A stretch of 64,000 nucleotides of DNA, taken from assembly GCA_027574665.1 (NCBI GenBank), contig CM050654.1, forward strand, positions 41,545,722-41,609,721, in the 5' to 3' direction. Under the pieces are notes generated by a model, which saw nothing but the letters and a program-made list of their open reading frames with translations, did not search any database and was not told where the DNA came from. The position numbers and the translations under genes were made by a program. Positions 25,601 to 35,526 of the stretch are shown here, piece by piece (the first letter of the stretch is position 1; each line of letters opens with the position of its first letter). This stretch comes from Rhynochetos jubatus. Taxonomy: Eukaryota > Chordata > Aves > Eurypygiformes > Rhynochetidae.

Positions 25601-28600
25601 GGCTGGTTGCTATCAGGCGTATTATTAAGGCTGTATCTGTTTCGCTGTGAAAACAGAAAGCATCCAGCAAGCACGAAGCCATCGAAAATAGTAATTAAGT
25701 TGTTGGAGGAAACAACAACGACCTCATTCAGCTATTAACGCGGACCGAAGTATAAGAAACACAAAGGTCGTTTATAGGTCCCAACGTCTGCTGCGCTGAG
25801 GCGCTCCGAAGCTGAAAAGCTACTTTTGTGGGAGTTCTCTTCAGCAATTTGGTATTAATTTACAGCTTTATGGTGAGCTTCACAAAAGACGGAGCCTCCA
25901 GCAGGAACAAGACAGCTCTGACACAGCCTGCAGCTGGGAGAACGGCAGTGGTAGGGTCTGCCTTGGGCTGCACCGCAGAGGCCTCTCCCCAGCTACCAGG
26001 CGTGAGAACTTTAACCAGCCGCCTCCAAACGTGCTTCCCTTCGCACCTATCACCCACATCTTGCCCGCAATAAATACTAAAGAGAACACAGGGTGTACTC
26101 ACCTCATGTGCTAACATTTTATACAGTTCTTCTTTAGTCACAGAAATTCTCTCTCTGTCTGTGCTGTCCACAACAACTATCACAAACTTGAAAAAGTGAA
26201 AAGTTATTAGTCAGCGAACAAGCTCTTCCTGGCCACACGCTCACCAGCACAGATCACTGTCCCCGTCACGGTACCCAGACAGGCAGCTGATTATCAGGTA
26301 TCAGTACACTTCTGCCAGCTGGGGGGCGATTACCCACAGCACGGGCATGGTTTACAACTCCCGCCGTGCTTTCTACACCAAAGTACCTCTGACACATCTC
26401 TGAACTTCCCATTTTCCAAAAAACTTGATGTCAAAAGCAAGTGTTTCTCTGTAATTCCAGATCTGCTTTTGATCTTTGCTTTTGATCTTGGCACAGATCC
26501 CTCAAATCATTTGTTGCAGCCTTAAAAAGGTAAACTGTATCGGCTTTCTCTCTCTCTAATTAAATACTAACACATAAATAGGGATTTAAAACCCCCCATG
26601 AGCCCCATACTTCAAGAGCATACGTGCAGATACACGTCACAGCATCCTACAGGGAAGCACGGGAGAACAAAGTTAATTAATAACTGTAAAAAACCGACGT
26701 CTTTTAAACCCACAATTTATAACATATACAAAACCTTGACTTAAATCATTACTCAAGTTCAGTGTATGTGCTGCAACTTCACTGTTGTTAAAACTCTTGG
26801 GGGTGCATAAGTAAATTGATCACGGGAGCTTGCAAGACAGAGCTCCCACGGTCTTGGGGGACAACACTGGGGCGTTCAGCCTTACTCCCGAGGGGTTACA
26901 CAGGTTTTAGGGTACCTGCCACAGAGGCAGAGCAGTCCCGGCCCACAAGAGAGGATCTGCACGAGCAAGGCAAACAGCACCTGCCCTGAGGCCACGGATC
27001 CCAGGAACAGAATCCTTACCAACAAGTCGGTTTTAATTGCAACTCCGTGTTAGGCATCTCACGTAAAGCGAGTCGTACAACAGCTCGCCAAGGAGGAGAC
27101 TCCAAAACTCAAACGGGAGCGCCCTGAAGTAGCTCCGGAAACATTCAAGGCACAGTTGACACAGCCCTCGGGGCGCGTCGGGCCCAGACCTCGCGCACGC
27201 TGTGATCCCTTCCCCAGCAACTCTTACACTCCGGCGCTCGGCCTCACCTCAGTGTTTGTGTAGTAGGTGTTCCACGAAGACCGAAGCGACTCCTGCCCTC
27301 CGATATCCCACATCAGAAAGCGCGTGTTGTTAACCACTATCTCTTCCACGTTGCTCCCTATGGTGGGTGAGGTATGCACCACTTCGTTCATGGAGCTGCG
27401 GGGGAAGAGCGCAACTCGGTGAGGAACTGCACAAACTGGCACGTTACCTGCGCTGTCGAGCATCTCCAAAGTGACCTACTGCTAAGTCGACGGTCATCCT
27501 GAGGTAGAAAGCTTAGCGGGAGAGTCACAGCAAACACTCCTCATAACAGGGTAAACAGAGACAAGGTTGGACAGTGGAAGTTAAACAAAAATAGCAAGAA
27601 AAAAAGCACTCCGTGAACTATATAATAATCAAATTATAGGGCTGAGAGAGCATTCACGAACACAGCTATACTGTAATTAATTAAATCATAAAGCTGAGAG
27701 AATATTTGCTCCAGAAGCTGTTCTAAGCAGTCAGCTTTTCTTTTTCCAGGCTGATTTTGGCAGGCACGGGAGAGGGCAGTTGTTTTGCTTCAAGAATGCG
27801 GTTAAACCACAAGATTTCCAAGGCTGGAGAAAAACAGCAACTCATCCTCCAGCTCCATCAACCATGCTACGTTTCGCTCTCCTTCCACTCCAGGCCACTG
27901 AGAGCGTACTTTCTTCACAATTCAGTTACTTCATGTCCAAACCTTCTCTCTCCCTTTGGCATAGCCCGATAACCACTTGGATGCTCTGAAAGTTCAAATT
28001 ATTTAAACTCTACTGTATGGGGTATGTAAAAACAAAATTAAAAGCAGCTTCAAGGAGAACATCAACCATTTTCAGCAAACTTAATTATTTCTTTCTTCCG
28101 ATAATCTTGACATACTGTTTCATTTTACATGAACTCTTCTCTTGAAGCCTCAGCAGAACTTTTAGTTACAGTGGCAGCAATTTGAGACGTGTAACAGAGC
28201 TGGAACATTTGTTGAAGAGGATACAGAGAACTGAGGAGATAAAGGGACGGTCCAGTGTTTTGAAAAGGAATCCGTTACCCAGTGTCTCAGCAGCACGTAG
28301 GAGAAACCTCCTCACCACACACATTTGAGGGAGGCCATATATGGGAAAGGGAAGGATTAGAAGAACGAACCATAAAATCAAATTAAGGATAACAATGATA
28401 CAGGATGCCTGTGGCTGACTTTATATCTAAAAAGGGTTTAGCAGAGCTAACGCTTGGAACAGACATATCACGAACCCCCTTGCCTTGGCTGAACCTGCAG
28501 CCTTTCACATTCAAGCTGTTGCTATCTTGCAGTCTGCAATGAGAGGTGGATTTTTCCCTCCTCCCCACAGAAACAAGGTTAGCACAAAGCTTAATGGCAT

Positions 28601-31600
28601 TTCCAGACACCTGATCGCAAAATCCTACTGCTACCCGAAGAGATACGAGGGCAAGAACAGGAAGAAATTAAGCGTCCGTGGAGCTGCTGTGATCTGGCAG
28701 AAGAATCACCACTCCAAGGTCTGCTGTGATCCTCCAGGACACCAAAGTAACGGCCAGTGCACTACCCAACACCAGACCTGCCAGTTATCCCTGCCCATCG
28801 GCTACGAAATGAGGCTAAAACATTAATTAGTGATCAGAACGCTTATCTGCCGTGAAGAAACGGTAAGAGAAAAAAAGGGATATGCACAGATGGAGGTTGG
28901 GCTTAGGGAGGAGTCAAGGAGGAGGAAAAGAGGCCAGTACACACACAGAGCTCTGCCAGAGCAGCAAACAGAGCAAGGGGGATACAATACGAGAGAAGGG
29001 GAAGTCCGCGGAGCCGAAACGGGCATGAAGGAAAAGGAGGCACAGAGAGATTCACTGTACGAAAGGGAAAAGAAAACACTGAGTCTGCAGAAATCAGACA
29101 ATGAGAAGAATCGTGAAACCTTTGTGGAGGAAGTGGAAAGAAGAGACAGGCGGCATTAAAGCGCACCCAGGATGGCCCTCAGCTGCAGTTACAGAATCAT
29201 AGAATCACACAATGGTTTGAGTGGGAAAAGACCTTAAAGACCATCTAGTTCCAACCCCCCTGCCATGGGCAGGGACACCCTCCACTAGCCCAGGGTGCTC
29301 CCAGCCTCATCCAGCCTGGCCTTGGACACTCCCAAGGATGGGGCATCCACAGCTTCTCTGGGCAACCTGTCCCAGGGCCCCCCACCCTCTGCGGGAAGAA
29401 TTCCTTCCTGATGGCCCATCTCAATCTCCCTCTTTCAGTTTAAACCAGTTACCCCTTGTCCTGTCACTACAGGCCCTTGGGAAAAGCCCCCCCCAGCTTC
29501 CTTGTAGCCCCCTTCAGGTACTGGAAGGTGCTATAAGGTCTCCCTGGAGCCTTCCCTTCTCCAGGCTGAATCCCCCAACTCCCCCAGCCTGTCCCCAGGG
29601 CAGAGGGGCTCCAGCCCTCGGAGCATCTCCGTGGCCTCCTCTGGCCTCGCTCCAACCGGTCTGTATCCTTCTGATGCTGAGGGCTCCACAGCTGGACACA
29701 GCACTCCAGGGGGGGTCTCCCCAGAGCAGAGTAGAGGGGCAGAATCACCTCCCGCAACCCAGTTACTAGTCTTAAATATTCTTCATCCTGTTTCTGCTGT
29801 TTGAAACCTCTCGCTCCCGGCTGAAATAACAACCACCACTTTCACCTTTTCCCTTTCCTCACAGAGCGTGCTGGGGCATAAGTGGCTGCAAACGCAGCAC
29901 GAGTTTCAGAAGCAAAAGCAGACCACAATTTGACAAAAACATCCTCAGCGAGCATATTTTAAGTGTAGAATTGGATCAGTTCGGCCGAATCGCTTCACAG
30001 GAATTATGTCCGATACTGGCCGAGGAACACTTCCTCATCCCAGACTACGTCACGTGAGAAACGGCCAATCTGTTTCTGTCACAAGCAGACCTTGAGCTGC
30101 CTGTCCCAACTCGAAGCTGTCGAGTCTGTAGACAAATTTAAACCCTTTTATCAACATGTGGTTGAGGACCGGAGATACGAAGCTCACACACGTCTCGCGT
30201 AAACTGGCAGCAAGGTTAAGGCAAGACAAACACAAGCCAGTGCCACTACTAAAGCCAGGAGCTGCACGACAGCTACCAGTGCTGATGGCTCGGATAAAGG
30301 CCAGGGTGGCGTGGGCTGCGCCCGCCGCGGCGCTCCGCTGTCCTGGGCTCGGCCAGCCTTCCTCCTCCATCCTCTACCACAAGCGACTGGAGGTGGGTCT
30401 TGGTACGCAGGACACAAGTCACGGCAGGGAGAGGTCGGGCTTTGCTACTCCCAGGACAATTTGTTTGGTAGGTACAGGCTGTAGCACAGATCAGTTTAGC
30501 AGCGTTGTCCTGTGGCTAGCCCCCGATACCATCATCTTTTATGGAGCTGGCAAACAGCCTGCACGGTGACACGGAAGGCGGCTGTGATTAAGTGGTAACA
30601 GCAATGTAATCTGATAAATAAGAGCTCTGAACAAAACCTTATTCATACACCAGGCAAAACACAGACCTTTCCAAACTCTGAACGCACGCTCTGACCCTCT
30701 GCCACCTATACTCTTCAGCGTCACGCTCTCAGAGTCTAAACTAACAGGGAAAGCAGCCACAAGTCAGAGCAAAACACAAAGCGCGCGCTTTGAAACACCT
30801 GAAACGCCACCCGCGGTTCATACTCACAATTGATAAAGAATGGTCGTTTTTCCTGCGTTATCCAGGCCGACAATGATTACTTTGTGCTCTGAAATAAAAA
30901 TATCACTAGTCAGTCGCAGAGCAAACTTTGCTATCGCGACAACAGCAGCATTACGGAACAAGGTTAGCGTTGCATTTTTGCCTGATTTCCGAAGCAAACT
31001 CCGGGTGCCACATTTCACGGGCCAGACCTGCCCGTGGTGTACAAACCCGCACGCTGTTCTGAGCGTGTGACTGTGGAGTCTTCCCCAGCTGCGCTTCTGA
31101 GAGATTAACTGCGGATTTCTTCCCTTCTCTAAACTGCTGGAGCAACCTCACGCTGGAATCCCTTCCCACATTTCTGCAGCCTGTAACAGCCCGTGCTCTA
31201 CTCCCCCCAGCTACAGCGGTTCTCCCGAACACAGGCCTGCACGCGTGAAATGCTCGTTCCCAAGGCCGTACGGTTCTTACGGCCTGCAGCGTCTTCATCT
31301 CCTTGCAAAGAGCTGTCAACAACCACAACGGCGCTGATCTGCGCTGTAAGCAGGGCGATCCACCTGGCTCCCTTAGTGCCCTCTTTTCCTTTCTGCAGGT
31401 CTGGAGCCTGGAGAACAGATCTGCCTAGGAATATTTTACAGTACGCATTCACCCGATTTAGTTCTGGATGAACCAACGAGGAACTACAGGAAACTACTCG
31501 TTGCGGAGCTCAACGCCAGACCCAATGATAGTTTTTATTCAGCACCTTCCTTCCCACACATCACAAAACTGAATTTGAGTTTTACAGCCAGCGTTGGCAA

Positions 31601-32804
31601 CCACGTTCCGATTCATCATTTCCAGGACGGGCGGGCGCTGCCCGCATTACACAACCTTCACCTGTACAACCAAACTTGGGTTCAGCGGGACTGTTCATGC
31701 AAGTACAAGCTTTGTGAGATGTGGCTTTCTCCCCCTCCCCACCTCAGTGATCCACAAGGGTAACAGAAAGCCATCACAAGTCTGTAAGACGACCAGCGAC
31801 CAATTCCCTCTGTTAGCAAAGTACACTGGCACTGATTTATCGCCGAGGGAGGGGGTAGGGGTCAGGTCAGTGGGCTTTCTTGGTTTTGATTTTATCAATA
31901 TTGTGTGGTTTTGCAGAGTTGTCTTACATACCATCAAATAAAAATTCCAGCTTTAATAACTTTGCATAACTGCACAATATTGTAAAAATATCTGCTTACC
32001 TGACCCCACATAACTAGGGCCTTTTGTTTCTGGTGTGACGTTGCCAGCATAGTGGATGTTAGGAAACCAGCTGGAACGGGAGAGCTGAGGTGGGCCTGGA
32101 TGCTACAAGACAAAAATAGCCGGTTGCATCTGTGCTAAGCGTTACGGGGCACGTAACCGGGACACTGGGCACCACACGTGCAAGGGCACCTCCGTTCACA
32201 TCCGACTCACACCTTATAAACACGGGGAAGAGCGTCAGCGTGTGTTTTACAGCTACGACTCTGGTTAAACCCTCGCTGTAAGGGGACAGGCGTTACAAAC
32301 CCCGAGTTGCTCAGAACACGCGCTCGGTGAGAGAGCGGCTTTGCCAGGTATCGAGGTTTATCGCTCACCAGCGTTAATAAAGCATGCTCTGCAGAGGGCA
32401 GGATGGAACTACCCGCTGTATCCTTCAGGCACACGTTAGATTAACGTCCACCTTCCAGCAAAGGAGCTTTCTAATGACCCAGAGCACGGGAAAAAAAGGT
32501 TAAAACCCCCCAAAACTTTCTCGGCCGCAGCCTGTGTCCCCCGAGCCACCCCCTACCCGGCCCCGCCGCCTCGCCCTTTAGCCCCGGTGGCCAACGCTGT
32601 GGCCGGTTTCCGAGGGCGGGCACCCAGCCCGGCCCCCCCCGGGCTCTCCCGCCGCCGCACCACACCGGGGAGCGCCCTCAGGCCCGGCCCGGCACCTGCA
32701 CCCCCCCCCCCCCCTCCGAGGCATCCCAGAGGCCGCCTCCTCCTCCCGTTGCCCTCACCCTGATGGTTGAACAGCCTCCATATCCTGGTGAAGAGGATCC
32801 CCAT
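22628..32804 (-). CDS. ARL5A: ARL5A, ADP-ribosylation-factor-like GTPase 5A (complete, 6 coding exons)
   Basis: Exons run 32804-32759, 30888-30828, 27395-27248, 26186-26103, 23712-23561 and 22676-22628. All junctions are GT-AG and the phases agree. The joined length is 540 nt, giving 179 codons plus TGA, the usual family length. The protein starts MGILFTRIW, so Gly2 is available for N-myristoylation. It has the P-loop GLDNAGKT (about residues 23-30), the switch I region around PTIG (46-49), the switch II motif WDIGGQE (65-71) and the guanine-specificity motif NKQD (125-128). The family is a trans-Golgi small GTPase that recruits tethering factors such as GARP; that role is established knowledge, not seen here. 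Residues I57, R103 and R116 of my remembered human ARL5A are V, K and K here. The N-terminus and exon 6 favour ARL5A over ARL5B. The start ATG has A at -3 and G at +4. CACNB4 lies upstream on the same strand. Confidence 0.97.
22900..23292 (-). mobile_element. CR1 LINE 3' fragment in ARL5A intron 5
   Basis: It starts CGTAGAACCACAGACTGG and extends to the internal CR1 block AATTCTCTCAGCCTTTC. Orientation is the same as ARL5A. Confidence 0.92.
23561..23712 (-). CDS. ARL5A: ARL5A coding exon 5 (NKQD motif)
   Basis: This 152-nt exon has a CCTAG acceptor and a GAGGG|GTAAGAG donor. It encodes residue 114 to the middle of Gly164. It carries [11 protein letters not shown], the guanine-specificity G4 box, and [13 protein letters not shown], which covers the G5 region. 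Its second and third basic residues are Lys-Lys, where my remembered human protein has Arg-Lys. Confidence 0.96.
26103..26186 (-). CDS. ARL5A: ARL5A coding exon 4
   Basis: This 84-nt exon encodes 28 codons, residues 86-113, from [15 protein letters not shown] to [10 protein letters not shown]. It is phase 0 at both ends, with acceptor CAAG|TTT and donor GAG|GTGAGT. It covers the central beta-strand and the helix that follows it in the G domain. Confidence 0.97.
27248..27395 (-). CDS. ARL5A: ARL5A coding exon 3 (switch I and II)
   Basis: This 148-nt exon has a CGCAG acceptor and a GAG|GTGAGG donor. It encodes residues 36-85, with [15 protein letters not shown] (effector/switch I) and [16 protein letters not shown] (switch II and the G3 box). 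The position that is Ile in my remembered human sequence is Val here, a conservative change. The exon ends on a codon boundary. Confidence 0.97.
29191..29775 (-). mobile_element. CR1 LINE 3' part in ARL5A intron 2, with reverse-transcriptase ORF remnant
   Basis: It carries the tail (ACAGAATCATAGAATC), the 3' block, and a decayed end of the CR1 ORF2. Translated remnants include [19 protein letters not shown] and [12 protein letters not shown] followed by [10 protein letters not shown]. Stops and shifts interrupt the ORF. Confidence 0.93.
30828..30888 (-). CDS. ARL5A: ARL5A coding exon 2 (P-loop)
   Basis: This 61-nt exon has a TTTCAG acceptor and an ATT|GTGAGT donor. It encodes residues 16-35 and two bases of Phe36, including the G1 box GLDNAGKTT that contacts the nucleotide phosphates. 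Phase is 1 at the start and 2 at the end, matching its neighbours. Confidence 0.97.
32701..32714. repeat. 14-nt C homopolymer (G14 in ARL5A intron 1)
   Basis: It lies about 45 nt downstream of the ARL5A exon 1 donor. On the transcript strand it is a G run next to other G-rich tracts (the C-run at 32632-32640). Confidence 0.9.
32759..32804 (-). CDS. ARL5A: ARL5A coding exon 1
   Basis: This 46-nt coding part encodes [15 protein letters not shown] plus the first base of Glu16. The donor reads CAGG|GTGAG. Gly2 is the expected myristoylation site, and the following amphipathic stretch is the membrane helix typical of ARF-like proteins. No in-frame ATG was found close upstream. A run of 14 G on the transcript strand follows about 45 nt into intron 1. 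Confidence 0.96.
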
Positions 32805-33154
32805 CCTCAGCCGGGGCAGCTCCGGGCCTCGCCGGCTCCTCAACGCCTGCTATCCCAGCTCCCACGGAGCGGCTCAGGGCCCGGCCCAACACCCGTTTTG
32901 CCGCTGAAAAAGCGGGCTAAGGCCTCGCCGGGCCTGCTCACCCTCGGACATCGCCACCCGCCTACCACCGCCCTACCCGGACCGAACCGGGGAACCGGGA
33001 GAGACCAACGCGCCGCGTTACGACCCTCGCGGCCACCGTAAGGACGGGGAGAGGCGATGGCGGACGCGGCGTTGTGACGTAAAATGGGCGGGATCGCCGC
33101 GGCGCCCGCCATTACGCGACTTCGCCTCAGCGAGCGGAGGCCGCGGCCTTGACC

Positions 33155-33201
33155 GCGCTCGACCCGCCGCCTCGCCTCAGGCGAGACGGCGAGTCGAGCG
33201 C
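33155..33201. repeat. inverted repeat, 22-bp arms with 3-nt loop
   Basis: The left arm is 33155-33176 and the right arm 33180-33201, separated by TCA. Comparing the left arm with the reverse complement of the right gives 20 of 22 matches. The two mismatches can still pair as G-T/G-U in one strand's transcript. It lies in the CpG island upstream of ARL5A. Confidence 0.9.
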
Positions 33202-34054
33202 CGCCTCGGCCGCCCCAATCGGTCTTATTTAAGTCTTATCGCCTCGCTGCCACTGAGGAAGCTCCACGTTCGCCTCGTTATGTGTTTTTTTTAAAGCATC
33301 CAGAGTGCTTAAAGATCAGTTCCTCAGTCCAAACCTGCCACAGCGGTTAAAAACCTCACGGAAAACCCCCCCGCAGGTAATAAACGGGTCATACGCACCT
33401 CTACGTAGCAGGCTACAGACAAGATGTGCGGTGTTTGCCCTCATCAGTATTTTCCCTGACCAAAATACTGCTTTATTCAGTAGAAAATCACTGTGGTGTT
33501 TCATTTTGGTTATCTGCAAGGGGTAATGCCCAGCACCACCTACATCTCAGCCTCAAGACCTTGACTTAAATGCCGTAGGAACACTGAATGTTAGGTGTGT
33601 TGGCTTTGCAGTAACAGCGCTGGTGAACATGAGTTTAAGCAGTGGGTATTTTCGGCACTAGGGTCTGTAACTTCATTCTCCAGGGAGCTGCAGGTGGGTT
33701 GTTGGACACATCTTCATTTTAAATCACACTGGGATGAGCTGCCTCTCTCAGGACGGAGAAGGCGCAGTCCGTAGGACATGCCCATGTTCCGCAGAGCTGT
33801 CAGTACCACACAGTGTATAACCTCCTGTCACAGACAGTGCACATGACTGGCTTTGCTCCTCATCCCATTTTGTCCTCTCACCTCCATCACAGTCTCCCTG
33901 TTTCCTCTCACATAGGCCCTTGCCACGGACTCTGGCTTTCCCCTACTCGTTTGCAGGCTGGCACACCTACTCACCCAGTTCTACCTCCACCTTCCTTCCT
34001 TGCTCCCTGCAGTGCTGCTTTCATCTTTCCACTTCGTGTCTGGCCCCTTCCCAT

Positions 34055-34544
34055 ACAGAATCACAGAATCCTTGGCGTTGGAAAAGACCTTTAAGCCCAC
34101 CGAGTCCAACTGTTCCCCCAGCACTGCCCAGCCCACCACTGACCCATGTCCCTGAGCGCCTCGGCCACACGGCTCTGAAACCCCTCCCGGGATGGGGACT
34201 CCCCCCTCCCTGGGCAGCCCCTTCCAGTGCCTGACAGCCCTTTCTGGGAAGACATTTTCCCCGATATCCAAACTAACCCTCCCCTGGCACAACCTGAGGC
34301 CGTTTCCTCTTGTCCCATCACTTGTCCCGTGGGAGAAGAGACCGACCCCCCCGCCTCTGCACCCCCTTTTCAGGGAGCTGTAGGGAGCGATCAGGTCTGC
34401 CCTGAGCCTCCTCTTCTCCAGGCTGAACCCCCTCAGCCGCTCCCCACAGGAATTGTGCTCCAGCCCCTTCCCCAGCTCCGTTCCCTTCTCCGCACACGCT
34501 CCAGCCCCTCAGTGTTCTTGTAGTGAGGGGCCCAAAACTGACGA
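34055..34544 (-). mobile_element. CR1 LINE fragment, divergent subfamily
   Basis: It starts ACAGAATCACAGAATCCTTGG and extends to TTCTTGTAGTGAGGGGCCC, sharing its sequence type with 14287-14426. It lies between the ARL5A promoter and the CACNB4 3' end. Confidence 0.9.
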
Positions 34545-34754
34545 TAATATGCTCCCTTCTTATTTCAGACAGTTTTGCTTTTCCTTGGAGCAGTTTTTAT
34601 TCGGACAGTGGCTGCCTGCTGCTGTTTCCCCTGCTGCGCATAGTCAAGGGAGCAAGGCCAGTGGTGAGCTCTGGGTTTCCTGTCTTTCTCCTAGGACAAG
34701 CACGGAGGTCTGCTGGCTGGGCGCAGTCGCCTTGCTGATGGGGAAATGTGCTGC

Positions 34755-35347
34755 TGGTTTGATCCAGAGCAGCGTGGCCAGGAGGACGAGGGAGGGGTTC
34801 TCCCCCTCTGCTCCGCTCTGGGGAGACCCCCCCTGCAGTTTTGCCTCCAGCTCTGGGGCCCCCAACAGCAGGAGGACACGGAGCTGTTGGAGCGAGGCTG
34901 GAGGAGGCCACGGAGATGCTGCGAGGGCTGGAGCCCCTCTGCCATGGGGCCAGGCTGGGGGAGTTGGGGGGTTCAGCCTGGAGAAGGGAAGGCTCCGGGG
35001 AGACCTCAGAGCCCCTTCCAGTGCCTGGGGGGGCTACAAGAAAGCTGGGGGGGACTTTTCCCAAGGGCCTGTAGGGACAGGACAAGGGGTGATGGGTTTA
35101 AACTGAAAGAGGGAGATGGAGATGGGCCATCAGGAAGGAATTCTTCCCGCAGAGGGTGGGGAAGCCCTGGGACAGGTTGCCCAGAGAAGCTGTGGGTGCC
35201 CCATCCCTGGGAGTGTCCAAGGCCAGGCTGGATGAGGCTGGGAGGAACCTGGGCTATGGAAGGTGTCCCTGCCCATGGCAGCGGGGTTGGAACTAGATGA
35301 TCTTGAAGGTCCCTTCCAACCCAAACCATGCTGTGATTCTGTGATTC
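34755..35347 (+). mobile_element. CR1 LINE 3' part with ORF2 C-terminal remnant
   Basis: A translated remnant reads [17 protein letters not shown] then LQLWGPQQQEDTELLERG, the CR1 ORF2 C-terminus, followed by the usual 3' block and the tail TGTGATTC repeated. It faces the 34055 element across about 210 bp. Confidence 0.93.
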
Positions 35348-35520
35348 TAACTTCTACTAAAAATGCTCCCATGTGAAGCCGCTGCCCAAAGCTGTCAGCA
35401 ACAATAAAACCCTCTGAGCAGTTTGCTCTGGTGACTCCTCGGAGCTTTTTCCCAACCCTGAGTGGAGAATACAAAGAGACTTAAAAGGCTTTGAGACGGT
35501 TTGTAGGTTTTTTTTTTTCA

Positions 35521-35526
35521 TTTATT
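35521..35526 (-). terminator. candidate distal CACNB4 poly(A) signal AATAAA
   Basis: The motif reads AATAAA on the minus strand, followed by an A-rich stretch. It is the leftmost candidate before the intergenic CR1 elements. Proximal alternatives exist. Confidence 0.35.

Larger units (their letters stand above)
32480..33270 (-). promoter_or_regulatory. ARL5A CpG island / promoter region
   Basis: This stretch is very rich in C, G and CpG, starts around the first coding exon and extends about 450 bp upstream of it. Visible elements include GC boxes (GGGCGG near 33087), a TGACGTAA CRE-like half site near 33076, and two CGATGGCGGAC/CGCCATTACG motifs resembling YY1 sites near 33056 and 33107. No TATA box stands out, as expected for a housekeeping GTPase gene. 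The exact transcription start cannot be placed by eye. Confidence 0.75.

Noticed and set aside
32805-32843. In-frame extension upstream of the ARL5A start
   Set aside because: It begins with TTG, not ATG. It would also bury the Gly2 needed for myristoylation, whereas the ATG at 32804-32802 has a strong context.
34453-35300. ORFs of 162-217 codons around 34.5-35.3 kb
   Set aside because: They are decayed CR1 ORF2 C-terminus plus 3' UTR, not a host gene.
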